Source of the DNA: Piper betle
Lineage: Eukaryota; Streptophyta; Magnoliopsida; Piperales; Piperaceae
Direction: 5' to 3'
Length of the DNA stretch: 64,000 nt
Assembly (NCBI GenBank): GCA_033002965.1
Contig: JAURVB010002039.1
Location: forward strand, 1-64,000
Position numbers and translations under genes: made by a program
Notes under the pieces: generated by a model
Databases searched by the model: none
What the model saw: the letters and a program-made list of their open reading frames with translations, nothing else
Told to the model about the DNA's origin: nothing
In this document: positions 24,918 to 37,003 of the stretch, one piece after another
Position numbering within the stretch: the stretch's first letter is position 1
Layout: each line of letters opens with the position of its first letter

Positions 24918-25020
24918 CAGGCGCCGGCGGCGAGATGGACTTCGCTGCCGACGGTGTTGGAAGGAAAGACGACGGAAATCAATATGGACTCGGCTCGGAC
25001 TCGGACGAGCGAAAAAGGTA
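24918..25020 (-). other. p24beta2: 5' UTR exon of the p24-beta2 gene (inferred)
   Basis: On the reverse strand, GC-rich sequence ends 'ggcgcctg|gtaagc' at 24918, a strong splice donor. The next acceptor 'ttgcag' ends directly before the p24 ATG at 23975, giving a leader intron of about 940 bp. The upstream limit is a guess; no clear TATA box is seen. Confidence 0.55.
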
Positions 25021-25029
25021 AGGGGTTGA

Positions 25030-26390
25030 CTGTTAATGAAGTCATTAACTCCTCGGATTATTATCAACAACGAAGATAAAAAGTCAAATAAAGTTAATAA
25101 GCTTGAACAAAAACAATAAAGATAATAGGAAAATTTTAAATATTGTACCGGATATCATATCGCATCAAATTTATACTTATATTTAATTTAATTAGCTTAA
25201 ATCATTTAAATTAAAATTTAAAATCATAAATATTTTTTATTTAAAACACCATAACTTCAAGATTTTTTTAAAAATACATATTCGATTAAAAGATCAGATA
25301 CATATTAAAATAGTATGAAGGCCTAAATTAGACTTATCTATGCAATGTGATATTTAAAATTATAATTTATAATTTTTAGAATAAAATATTAATATTATCT
25401 TTTGAGATGATTAATTTAAATATGATCAAAACTCAAATCCTATTCTAATTATAACACCCATATATTTATGAAAATAATTAATATTAGTTGTTGTTGATAC
25501 TCTTACAAAAGTTAACTTTGAAATCATCCCTTAGACTACGGCTTAATAATGAGGGTAGTTTTGACTATATAAAAAATTATTCTTTAAAAGTTGCTGATAT
25601 TGTCTTATCAACTACAATTAATATTTAGGTTCCTCCTATTTATTAGATTGAGTTTTAGAAAAAAGTTTTTTATTGACTTTGTTATAATTTGTATATTAAA
25701 TTACTAACCAAAAGTCAAATATTAGCAACCTCATTGAAATGAAAAATATCATCTAGAATTGCCTATTTAATTTGATCACCAATAAAACTGTAAAAATCAA
25801 GAAAAATATTTATCAGTTGGAGCATATATAAAAAATTGTAATACAAGAATTTGAATCAAACTGATAATAATTTGAACAATCTAATTCAACTTGATCATCT
25901 AAAACATTGTTCAGGCACAAGATTGCTACCCCGCAAATCAGTGTTAGCTTCTGAGTTAGATAGATGAGTGGGTTCGGTGGGACCCAAAAGTACCCTTGCC
26001 GCACTAAAAAATCATGCGAGTCAAATAAAAATAAAATGCCATGAACGAGGAATAAACACCCAAGATTTTCATGTGGTTCTTCAAGGTTCAACTCGAATAC
26101 CTAACTTAGCTCATGTTAAGATTAGTACTCATAATCCATTATTTCTTCTTTTATTTTATACTTTACACAAAATAGTGAATTTTACCATTTTTCCTTTGAA
26201 ATCTTCAACTCCAATATCTTAGTTTATCTCTTTCTTGTCTTCAAATCTTTAAAATAATCTCACCACTACGTACGGAGTATCCAAAAATGGTGGGGTAGTG
26301 AGTTTCGTCTTAATTTAAGGTCGAGAAGGCCTTCATTTCTGGAGTGATAATGGACTGAAGTGGACCACTTCGGGTTAGTTCAAAACAAAT
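25030..26390. other. AT-rich intergenic sequence
   Basis: It has long AT-rich runs with no splice-bounded exon, element ends or strong repeat that I can define. The only moderately GC-balanced stretch, about 25920-26110, gives two overlapping short frames on opposite strands and no recognisable domain. Confidence 0.5.
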
Positions 26391-26397
26391 AAATGTC

Positions 26398-26500
26398 AGA
26401 CCGGGCCGAGTGGTGTACGCAGGCTTTTGGATATTTCTTGATACACCGGATTGTAGGTGTCGTGCGGCACGCTAGTTCAAATCCGAGTCAGGGTGGCAAT
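26398..26500 (+). repeat. tRNA-like, SINE-like segment
   Basis: 'ggccgagtggtgtacgcagg' resembles a tRNA A box and 'agttcaaatcc' a B box, about 65 bp apart, as in Ser/Leu-type tRNAs or tRNA-derived SINE heads. The acceptor stem does not pair well, so it is not a normal tRNA gene. A GC-balanced body of about 330 bp follows, up to about 26830. No A- or T-rich tail or target duplication could be fixed. Confidence 0.35.
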
Positions 26501-27171
26501 TGCAATCTGGCTTTGCGGTCGTGGTCTGGGTCATTTCATATCCAATCATATCGTGGGGTTGTGGGATGTGGTCACTGACACGGACAGAACTAGTGGATGC
26601 GATCAACAATAAACAGGTGCAATGGTCCCGTTGTGGCGGGGTGTAATGCCTGTTTGTTGGCTCCGACAGCGGCTTTTTCGGAGCATGAGGCTGGTGGCAA
26701 TCGCCCAAAACAGAAGGTATCTGATTGGTGAGGGGATTGGCGGTGGTCCTACGGTCGGTGTAGGCAACGGCAGGCTGCAGTGGCAGTGGAAAGATCCGGT
26801 AGTGCTGTTTATTGCTCAACCACTTAGTTGGATTTATGTTTTTATGATATATGATTCTTTAAAGTCAAACAATCCTTTATTATAAACCTTACTTGGATTT
26901 ATTTTAGGGATATTTCATTTAGGTTTTGATCTAAATTACTAAAGACTAGTTCTTCAATAAGCTTAGGATCATGCAAAGATTGGCTTTTCTTCACTATTTG
27001 TGACAAAAAACCCATCTTAAGCACGTGTTCTTAAATAGGAATTTCCTAGGAGTATTCCAATCCAATTGTGTCCACACCTTCCACGGGTCTTGACGACTTA
27101 CCAAGCTTGGCCTCTGTCACCTACTTAAGTAGCTTTAATTTTTAATGCTATCATTTGCCCAAATGCAAAAA

Positions 27172-27890
27172 TCATGTCTGCTTATGGGAAAACCACATCA
27201 TTTCAAGTAGACTTTCACGAGGCTAATATTTTTGTTCTTAAAACTATTACATGGGCGGACATTGAGTTACCCAAGTCTTGGAAATTAGATAAGATAGTTC
27301 CACCCAAATTAAGTGTTAGGAAGGCGAAAAAATAATTGAAAACCCTGATGGGGATGTCCAAGTTTTCTTTGAAAGAAATAGTGAATCCAATAAACTGACC
27401 CATGAAGCGTTACTTTTCCAGTGTAAAAGGAATTTGTGTTTGATCATCAAATTCCTCATGGTATTTACACGGATGAGCCATCTTTCTCTGAGATAGAATT
27501 TAAGATTAACACCTATCAATTTGTTCCAAACAGAGAAAAATGTTCAAAAGAATTTATGATTCCAAAATATAATGATTTTAAATTTTGGTATTTTAAAGCA
27601 TTTTTCATAAACCAATCAAAAGAGTTTAAAGAAAAATATTATGATTATTTAAGTTTAATAGATTTTGAGATGTCTTTTGCAACATGGTTTAATTCATCTG
27701 ATTGTCCTCAGATTTGCGTTTCGAAAGAAACACGAACTTGGGATACAACTGATTAAAAAATATTACAAGTAAGCATCTACCGTTGGCAATATCATTTATG
27801 GAAATATTAAGGCTACTTCCTTTGTGAAAGCTGATCCAACGAAAGTAACTATTGAAGATATGGCCATAATTATTAAATAAAATAATTATA
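27172..27890 (+). pseudogene. Movement-protein-like remnant of the pararetrovirus
   Basis: Short frames in changing phases cover this stretch, including 27436-27756. It lies first in the polyprotein order, where caulimovirids carry the cell-to-cell movement protein. I assign it by position and general character (aromatic, charged, with FATWF), not by a diagnostic motif. At least two frameshifts occur before 27440. Confidence 0.4.
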
Positions 27891-27899
27891 CTCATTTAC

Positions 27900-29330
27900 A
27901 TTTATAGACTATAGCTTCTCACCTATCTCAACTTAAAGAAATGTTTTTACCAAGAAATAAAGGTAAAGAGAAAACAATTGTAAATGATGAAAAAATAAAG
28001 CTAGTATTAATTAAAGCTCCTATAATGTCTACCAAGAGGTTTAATAATAGTATATCCTTAAATGATAAGTTTTTGGAAAAATTAACAAAATTATTAGGTA
28101 CCCTCAAGCTATCTAATTCAATTAAAGTAATTAATGAAGAATCAAAAGATATTGAGGAATTAATTAATCAGTTTTGTATAGATAAAATTAAAATGGCTAA
28201 GCCAATTGCCTGACAACCTCTTCATACCGGAAGATATTACTATACACCAACTTCAATTTTATTTAAAGAAAATTCTATAAATTCTGCATTGTTTTGCGAT
28301 AGCAAATGAATGTATGAATGAAACATAGATGGACAATCTAAATATCAAATTATTACAACTTTACATAATGTGTTAATGTATTCAACAATTTGTAGAACTG
28401 GCAATAATAATGATCGTAAGATTTTAGAATTTATTACTATTGGATTTTCAGGACAATTGAAAACATGGTGGGATCATTATTTGAACCCATTACAAAAAAT
28501 TGAAATCCTAAATGCAGTAAGAGTTTATCCAAATACCCAACAACAACGTGAAGATGTTGTTTATACCTTGATTACTACAATATTGTATGATTTTGTAAGT
28601 GATACAAATGCCTTGAAAGAAAGAACTCATGAACTAATTATGAACTTAAAATGTCCTCATTAACACACTTTAGATGCTATAAAGATACATTTTTATCCCT
28701 TCTTTTCCACAGAGATGATTCTACCTTAGATTTTTTGAAAGAAAGATTTCTTACAGGATTACCACCATTATTTGTAGAACGTATCATATCTAGACTAAAA
28801 ATTTAGCATAATGGAATCATCCCTTATCATGCATTTACCTTTGGTAAATTAATTAATAATGTTGTCTCAAAAGGTCTATATCTTTATGTAATGACTTAAA
28901 TTTAAAAAACCAGTTTAAAAAGCAGAAAGAAGGAATTGGGTGAATTTTGTTAACAATTTGATACTTCTTCTTTTCCTATTTGACAAATAATAATAATAAT
29001 AAACCCTCTTTTCCCAGAAAGAAATTCAGATTCAGGAAAAATCCTAAATCTCCTATTGATAAGGATAAAAAGATAAAAACAAAACTATCTAAAAAACCCA
29101 TAAAAAGAAAAAATGCGAGTACTAAACCAGAAGTTTGCTAGGAATGTGGTAAATCTAACCATACTCATAACCAATGTAAACTACATAGAAAAATTAGCAA
29201 GTTAAATATTCCTAAAGAAGAAATTTTGTTTGAACTGTTAAATAATAATGAAGATGATTCTGAGACACTAAGTCATTGGAGTATATGTTGAGTTCAGATT
29301 TGGATGATTGTGAATATAATCATTATAATG
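27900..29330 (+). pseudogene. Capsid/gag-like remnant with CCHC zinc knuckle
   Basis: It includes frames at 27941-28213 and 28370-28663, the latter with GQLKTWWDHYL, a gag-like tryptophan motif. A basic region precedes a zinc knuckle at about 29136-29177 with the spacing C-x2-C-x4-H-x4-C. One of the x positions is now a stop codon. This is the nucleic-acid-binding end of a caulimovirid capsid domain. It is interrupted by several stops and frame changes. Confidence 0.6.
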
Positions 29331-30000
29331 TAATAATGAACCTTAATGGTTTAAGCAAGTCCATTTTATTAGATTTAATTGATTTAGTTAGAGACAAAGC
29401 TTAACAAAGAGCACTAATAGAAAAAGTATTAGCGGCATAGTAAAGAAAAGAAATTAAAACCCAAAATGGAAGCTATAGTTAATCGTGCCTATAGTATGAC
29501 CGAGGCTTTAGGTAGATTACAACAAGATAAACCGTTGTCAGTACAGAATGTACGTGCTGAAATTAGTTCATTAAAAATGAAGTAGTTCAATTAAAAAGAC
29601 GTATTGAAGTCTTAGAATTATTTAATACTAAACCAGATGAAAAAGACGTATTGAAGTCTTAGAATAAGTTAATACTAAACAACATATGAATTCAGAACTC
29701 AAATTATTTGAATAAGTAGAATTCCATATTGGAAAATCATCCAATACCCCACAAGAAGATTTAAACGTAATTGAACAAACAATTTTTAGAAAATATATTC
29801 TTAAGATTAAATTAGTAATTAATCAATAATTTATATTAGAAACATTAGCTCTGGTTGATATACGTGTTGATCGTAATATTATACGAGAAGGTCTTATACC
29901 AACTCAATATTACGAAAAGGCTACTTAAGCCTTGTCAACAACTAATGGTCAACAATAAAATATTAAATATAAACTATCTAATATAGTGGTTTGCATAGAA

Positions 30001-30021
30001 TATATATATATATATATATAT
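30001..30021. repeat. (TA)n tract inside the pararetrovirus
   Basis: About ten TA dinucleotides separate the region after the capsid from the protease-like region. Confidence 0.85.
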
Positions 30022-31392
30022 GACCTTTATACTTTTATAAGATTCAAGTACTGATGTTATTCTAGGAAATCCTTTTATTGCCTTAATAGAGCCTTTTACA
30101 ATTGGCGATGTGGGCATCCACACAAAGATTATGGGTAAAGAGGTTGCATTCAATTTAGAATTTTCGAAAAGAAAAACATTAATTTCTTCTATGAAAGAGC
30201 AGGCCTTGTGAAAGGCTACTCAAATTAAATTTCTCAAAGAAGAAGTTCAGAGTTTAATTCTAGAATATAAATTAGAATTAGCTGAAACTAAGGATCGCAT
30301 AAAATCATTCCAAAAACAATTTAAGGATGATTTATGCAATGATTTGTCTAGTGCATTTTGGGAACGTAAATGCCATGAAGTTACACTTCCCTACGAATAT
30401 AACTTTCATGAATCCTAAATTCTTACTAAGGCATGAGTAATTTAAATAAATAAAGAATTAGTTATATATTGTTAAAATAAGATTCAAAATCTCATCAATT
30501 TAAAATTAATTAGGCATAGTAATTCTCCTTGCTCTCATTTTTATGTTTACAAAGCATTAGAAATTGAGCGAGGAGCTCCTAGGTTAGTAATCAATTATAA
30601 ACCACTAATTAAAGTTTTAAATTGGATTAGGTATTTGATTCATAATATAAAAAAATTATTAAAAAGATTATATCATGCTAAAGTATTTAGCAAATTTAAT
30701 CTAAAATTTGGATTGTGGCAAATTTAGATTAATGAAAAAATAGATATAAAATGGCATTTAATGTCTCATTTAGATAATATGAATGGAATGAGATGCCATT
30801 TGGGTTAAAGAATGGTCCTTTTGAATTTCAAAAAAGTATAAATGACATCTTTAATCCCTATATTACTTTCATAATAGTTTATATCGATGATGTTTTAGTC
30901 TATTCAAATAATTTAAATCAGCACTTTAAACATTTAAGTCATTTTCATAAAATTGCAAACTAATAATGGTATTGTTTTGTCTGAATGAAAAATGGCTCTT
31001 GTCGAAAGTAAAATTAGATTTTTAGGACATGAAATTGAGAATAGTTATATTAGACCAATACAAAGAATTATAAAATTTTCTACTAAATTCCCTAATGAGT
31101 TAAAAGACAACTCAATTACGACGGTTTTTAGGAAGTTTAAATTATATCTTAGATCTTTATAAAGATTTAGTTAAATATTGTAAACTACTATGACAGCATT
31201 TAAAGAAGAACATCTTTTGTTTGCGGCTCATAACATTAAGCAAAAAATTAAATCTATACGATGTTTATGTTTGTTGGATCCTTTAGCCTTAAAAATTGTT
31301 GAAACTGATGCTTCTAAATTAGGATTTGGAGGTATCTTATGCTAAAATTTAAAAAATAAAAACATTGTAATTAGATTTTACTCCGGATTATG

Positions 31393-31395
<3 letters not shown>
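30022..31395 (+). pseudogene. Protease, reverse transcriptase and partial RNase H remnant
   Basis: A protease-like DSSTDV lies near 30040. The reverse transcriptase part spans about 30540-31100, with the catalytic box YIDDVLVYS at 30880-30906 (both Asp intact) and MPFGLKNGP before it. RNase H begins near 31300 with ETDASKLGFGG and stops at the TA tract. Several frameshifts and stops separate these motifs, so the catalytic boxes survive only as islands. Confidence 0.75.

Positions 31396-31428
<33 letters not shown>
31395..31428. repeat. (TA)n tract at the pararetrovirus right edge
   Basis: About 16 AT dinucleotides follow directly on the last recognisable RNase H codons. Confidence 0.85.
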
Positions 31429-31436
<8 letters not shown>

Positions 31437-31439
31437 TTA

Positions 31440-32639
31440 AAATCCTTATAGCTCAAATGGCTTAAAGACATCGTAAAACAAATAGCTTTTTGCTTGTGTT
31501 GAACGAGAAAATGAACATTTAACTTTGGGTTTTACTCTTGAGGATAATCATTTTGACAGTTTTTTTCTCCCTGCCATATGGCTGATTCCAAGTTGGCAGT
31601 GTATTTTGAAGTTTTTATTTTGCAAATTATCACCATTTTCATACTGTTTTCCGAAAAGACGACTCCTTTGTAGTTGACAATTGTTGATTAAGATGGTAAA
31701 ATGGGGAATTCGGCTCGTCTGGTCAAGTAGTAAAATTTTCTGACTAATTGGACCTAATCCTATTTTTTAAAAAATATTGCATTAGGAGGTCAAAAGGATA
31801 TAACGCTCTGAGCTTTGGCATGGTCTGGGATTAAGCGGAACGGTGGATTAGGATCCATGTCCCTGACCTCACTCCACGACAAGGTGGAAGATTGGAGAAA
31901 ATTGCATCAGGCAGTTGATGACTTTCAGTAGTTGTGGCATGAAATGATAAATCAATATTTCGGTCTATTTTAGGGCTAAAATTGTGAAGAATGTGTCAAC
32001 ATGGTATTTGTAGGTTTGAGTATTATTTTGTGAATTTTTTTAGTGTGGATTTTGGTGGTTAATCAACTTTATTTTGCAGAAATAGATTGTAATGACTTGT
32101 CTTGTTCGAGGTACGAGTCAAGTATTATAATATAAAATTAAATATTTATGAATTAATTTTTTATTAATTTTTAATATTTTAAAAAATTTTATGACTTAAA
32201 ATTCTTTTAAATCATATAAATTAATTTCGTACTACATTTAATTTTATGTAGAATCACTTATATTATGACTTAGAATAGACGAGTCGTTATAGGTGGGTAA
32301 TAAAATAACATAGTTTTATATTAGATGGCAAGTTGAATTAAAGATATTGATTAAGGCTACCAGTCACAAGTCATAGAAATACATGTATTAAAATTAGTCA
32401 CGGGTGTAACATAAGAATTTTGGGAATAAAATTTTCTTAAATTAGTAAATTATAAAATCTTTAATTTAGTCTCACGTATAATATTTATTAAAATAAAATT
32501 TTATTTATAAATAAAAAATTTTAAATTAATTAATTACTTTTAAAAAATATGACTTAATCCATCCATTGAACTTTTAGCATGGATGGTATTCTCCTCGTTT
32601 ACGCTTCCTTTCAACCATTAACGGGAATTTAGAAGAGAA
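31440..32639. other. AT-rich intergenic stretch
   Basis: No gene is recognised. At 32090-32130, 'gacttgtcttgttcgaggtacgagtc' echoes the 'gactcgtctccggctcgagtc' hairpin of the LTR family, but the surroundings do not align clearly. The rest is low-complexity AT. Confidence 0.4.
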
Positions 32640-34740
32640 ATGTTCAGAGCGAGGGGCAGCGAAGAATACAAGCGACAAAGACCATTTCTTGCACCCTAAG
32701 TTCGTATGTGTTTGGAATGCCGATGGTTCTCAGTAGCAGGTTTCACTCTGTAGTCAATTATTCCCTTAAAACTTCTGTCAATCCTAGTTTTAAGTGGTGA
32801 ATATGTTGCCGAAAATAGCTCGCTTAGGGAATTGCTCGATTTGAGCCACTATCAGTGGAGTGTATGGAGTGGAGGTTGCTATAAGCATGCACGTTATGAG
32901 GCCGCTCTGTCCCACTTCTATGCCATGCACCACGTTGGTGTTAAGCCTAATCTTGATATACTGCCTGCTCTCCTCAACATCTGTGCAGCTCTTTTCGCTG
33001 ATGAATTGGGAAAAGGATTGCATGGGTATGTGATCAAGCAAGGTTTTCTCTCAAGCAAAGCAATAGCTAAGTCTCTTCTTAATATGTATGCTAAGTTTGG
33101 CTCTTTGTATGAATGTCACAAGCTCTTCTATCAAGTGAATACCGATGGTGATACAGTTCTTCGGAATATTCTTTTGTCTGGTTATGCAGGATCTCATCAC
33201 TTTGCAGAGGTGATTCGCATATTACACTTCCTGCAGTAACCTTTGCAATTGTACTTCCCGTCTGTGCAAGGCTAAAGTATATAATGCCTGGTAGAAGTAT
33301 CCATGCGTTGGCTACGAAAATTGGAATTGATTCTCATATGCTGACAGGGAATGCATTACTGTCGATGTATGCTAAATGTGGTGTGTGTGGCTTTTGATGT
33401 GTTCAGTGCTATCCTTCATAAGGATATTGTCTCATGGAATGCCTTGATAGCTGGTTACAAAGAAAACGGTTATTTGCTACCGGCAATGGAAACCTTTTTC
33501 AGATTATTGCAAAGAAGGTGAAACCTAATTATGCAACATATGCAAATATTCTGCCCCTATTTGCAACCTTTGGTGATTGGTATGTTGCAAAGGAGATGCA
33601 TGCATTTATTGTGCGGAGAACAGAATTAGAGAGGGATATTTCAGTTTGTAATGCTCTAGTGACATGTTATTCAAAGACGGCACATGAAGGAAGCAGAATT
33701 GGTTTTTCCGAAAATGGTTTCTTGGAATACAATCATTGCGGGATTTGCTGCGAATGGACATCTTTCACAAGCTTTGGAGCTGTATCATGAACTAATATCA
33801 ACAGGAATGGGGCCAGATTCTGTAACACTTATAAGCATAATTCCAGTTTGTGCCCAATTGTGTGCTTTTATGGAAGGTAACCAAATCCATAATTTTGTTA
33901 TCAAGCAGAAGGGACTCACAATATCGAAATAGGAAATGCTCTCGTCCACTTCTATGCAAAATGTGAAAAAATAGATCAGGCTTCTCAAACTTTCAATATG
34001 ATGTCAAACAAAGATCTGATACCATGGAACACTTTGCTGGCTGCTTATGCAGAAAATGAGCATGGGCAACAAATGCCGAGTCTTCTGGACCAAATGGAAA
34101 GGGAAGGAATTATACCAGATCAGGTTACTACTATATTAAGTATTCTTCGAGGAGGTCATATTATTGGGACCAGGGGGATTAGAGAAGCTCATGCCTATTC
34201 CATGAGGGCCGGCATGATACAGAATATGCAAGTTGGAAATGCTATAATGGACATGTATGCCGGGTGCGGGGGTATAGACCAAGCATACAGGACCTTCAAA
34301 AGTTTTGTTGGTAAAAATGTGGTGACAAGAAATTCCATGATTGCAGGTTATGTGAAGCATGGTTTCCCAGAAGGTGCAGAAGTCATATTTGACCATATGC
34401 CTGAAAAGACCTTACTACATGGAATCTAGTGATTCAATTATATGCTCGAATCGAGTTGACAGGCAGAGATGCATAGTTCTTTTTCATAAATTACAACAAG
34501 AAGGAATGAAACCTGATGAAATGACGTAATTAGTTTCCTTCTGGTATGTTCTATTTTGGCGTCAAATTATGTCTTGAGAGAATTGCATGGATTCGCTGAC
34601 CTGAATGAAACCTGTTTCCAAGGGGCTCTTATTGACACATATTCCAAATGTGAGAATGTAAAAGATGCAGATAAGCTTCTTGGAATGACCTATAGGAAAG
34701 ATTTGATCATTTACACAGCCATGATTAGGGGTGCTAATTG
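32640..34740 (+). pseudogene. PLS-class pentatricopeptide repeat (PPR) pseudogene
   Basis: PPR helices recur through all three forward frames: LLNMYAKFGSLYECHKLF near 33080, VSWNTIIAGFAANGHLSQAL near 33720, GPDSVTLISIIPVCAQL near 33810, DLIPWNTLLAAYAENE near 34010, and RKDLIIYTAMI near 34700. The motif pattern is that of the intronless mitochondrial RNA-editing PPR proteins and most resembles SLG1 (At5g08490). At least five frameshifts or stops break it (for example after 33239, near 33390, 33690, 33925 and 34430). The C-terminal motifs are missing where a MITE enters at 34726. It cannot encode the full protein. Confidence 0.85.
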
Positions 34741-35056
34741 AGCGAGCGAGCCGAGCTCGACATGTGTTCGAGTTCGGCTCGAATAGTTCGAAACTCGTTC
34801 GAACTCGACTCGAGATCAAACGAGTTTTGGACATACATGCTCGAGTTCGACTCGAATATCTTTTATGTGTTCGAGCTCAGACTCGAGCTCGAATATACTT
34901 AAACTGCTTAATTTTTATGAACTCGTTCGCCAGCTCGTTCGTTAGCTCAAAACCAGCTCGATTAAAAGTCAAAAGTACTTCACTAAGCGTTTGAACCCAC
35001 AACCTTAAAGTCATCAAGGTGAATACTTACCATCTCAACTATCTTACTTCTTATTA

Positions 35057-35091
<35 letters not shown>

Positions 35092-35368
35092 GTATATATA
35101 ATATAATATAATATAATATAATATAAAGACTATATTATTATATTATTTTATCGAGTCGAGTTCGAATCGAGCTACGAGTCGAGTTCGAGTCGATTTCGAG
35201 TTATAACCGAGTCGAGTCGAGTCGAACACGACCTTGCTCAAGCTCGGCTCGTAAGATTCGAGTTCGAGTCGAGTTCGAGTCGAGCATTTAAATGTCGAGT
35301 TTCGAGTCGAGTCAAGCCGAGCCGAACGCTAAATGCTCACGAGTTGGCTCGCTCAATTAGCAACCCTA
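34726..35368. mobile_element. 643-bp hAT-type MITE
   Basis: The terminal repeats are TAGGGGTGCTAATTGAGCGA and the complement of 'gctcaattagcaacccta', with one mismatch over about 22 bp. The 8-bp target duplication GCCATGAT is perfect (34718-34725 and 35369-35376). The arms are dense in GAGTCGAGTTCGAG-type subrepeats that can fold back. The centre holds (ATT)n at 35050-35088 and (TATAA)n at 35101-35126. It has no coding sequence and is recent compared with the PPR pseudogene it interrupts. Confidence 0.92.
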
Positions 35369-35376
35369 GCCATGAT

Positions 35377-36956
35377 GAGCGGGACTAATGGGTAACATAA
35401 GAATCTTTATATCCTTGTTTGACTGCAGAGTTGCTATTTTTCCCAATTTCAATTTTCACCTTAGTAGCCGAGTAATTCTGAAACTATTTGTCAACATGCA
35501 GGTATTCATTCTTCAAGTCACACTCTGCATAATGGGTACACAGCATCGGAATGGAAGGTTATATTCTCTCTTTTTTTCCTTTATATTGTGATCTGCATAA
35601 CATAGTTTTTGACACATTTTGAATAGAAGAACAGCTTGAATTTGGGGATGGTAACTAAAGCAATAGATTGTTCCACGTAGGGAATATTGCTTTAATTTTC
35701 TTATTGGTCATCGATGGAGGGTTATCTTTAGAGAAAAGATGAATGATCAATAGACAAAGAAATCTGATGAAAAGGGAGATATTCTAGTTGAAAATCAAGA
35801 GGTTATCAGAAAACAGAAATTCACTATTCCAGAAGCAATCAAAATCAATCAACGCATGATGGAAAGACAGTTACACCATGCATTAAGAACTCCAAATGAT
35901 AATGGATTCTAGACTAGAGAAGTTGCTCAGAAATGGGCCATTGTTGGATTGGGTTGCATGCTGGGTCCAGGCTGCACTGTTGAAACTAATTTTGGTCCCA
36001 TTCCTTGTGTCGAGCATGCTAACATGTTGGTAAACTCACTTCCAATATTTACACCAATATAGCAGTCAGTTCGGATTGTAATTTTTTGATTCACCAATGA
36101 AAGTAAGATATTTTAAGCTTATGTGTGTTTTTGACATACTGGCTCAATGTTGATCAAATTTTGGATCATCTGTGATATTTTCTAGTTTCATTTCTCTGTT
36201 AGCTGTAAAAATCGGACTTTCTAAAATTGTTCAAACATTCATTTTCTAAGATTGAATCTGTGGGCAGCGGCCTAATCTCAACTCTTTGTTCTTGACTCTT
36301 TTCTACTGAAAAATAGAAAGAAATGTTGAAAGTTGAAACAATCCCATTAATGGGGACAAGGGGCTGTCCTTTTCCAGAAAGAGAGCATGCCCACTAGTGT
36401 CCAGAAGGGCAGGTCACAAAGCAAGGCTTGTATTACATTGGAACCGTCTTCTTAGTTGAATTGTTCAGGTCACAATTCATGATAGATGCCTTCAAAAGCT
36501 CCCAAAGCCGCCTCATACAAGCATTATCAGACATAGTGACCATATCAATATAATGATTCCGAGTCTTGAATAATCCAACCACCTCCAACAATTCACTGTT
36601 GGATTTGTCACTGTCCAGCAAAACGCCCACTCCCCAATTCCCAAACACATACCGTGCTAGTCGACCTAGTCGAGTCAGAGTTTTACTTGATGATCAATTT
36701 GAATAATATTCGAACAGATTTAATCTTATATGTTTGTTTGCAGGATAGTCCTACTATATACTAAAAAAGACATTACATTGATAAAAAAAAATCCCTCATT
36801 TTTTGTCTATGAGTTAGAAAACTTTGAACCCTACATCAAACTCCCATTGCACCAGGAAGATTGGTGAAGGCTTACTATGTTTTATATCATGATATTGTTG
36901 TCAAGTTCTGAAATTTCTAAAATCTTTGTTTTCACAAAAATAAATAGACACATATG

Positions 36957-37003
<47 letters not shown>

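Larger units (their letters stand above)
27165..31395 (+). mobile_element. Decayed endogenous pararetrovirus (Caulimoviridae-like)
   Basis: Coding remnants lie in caulimovirid polyprotein order: a movement-protein-like part, a capsid/gag-like part with a CCHC knuckle, an aspartic-protease-like part, reverse transcriptase, and the start of RNase H. The frame is broken by many stops and shifts throughout, and the end of RNase H is missing. No LTRs flank it. TA tracts lie within (30001-30021) and at the right edge (31395-31428), which recalls florendovirus-type insertions. Placement in that genus is inference. It is too broken to express a virus. Confidence 0.65.

Noticed and set aside
24796..25029. 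Short forward frames at the p24 leader
   Set aside because: Arg-rich translations of the GC-rich 5' UTR exon on the wrong strand.
26398..26500. Functional tRNA-Ser/Leu gene
   Set aside because: The acceptor stem does not pair and no clear anticodon arm could be drawn.
27165..31395. Ty3/Gypsy retrotransposon
   Set aside because: No LTRs, no integrase, and extra coding sequence upstream of the capsid part fit a pararetrovirus better. Not fully excluded without a tree.
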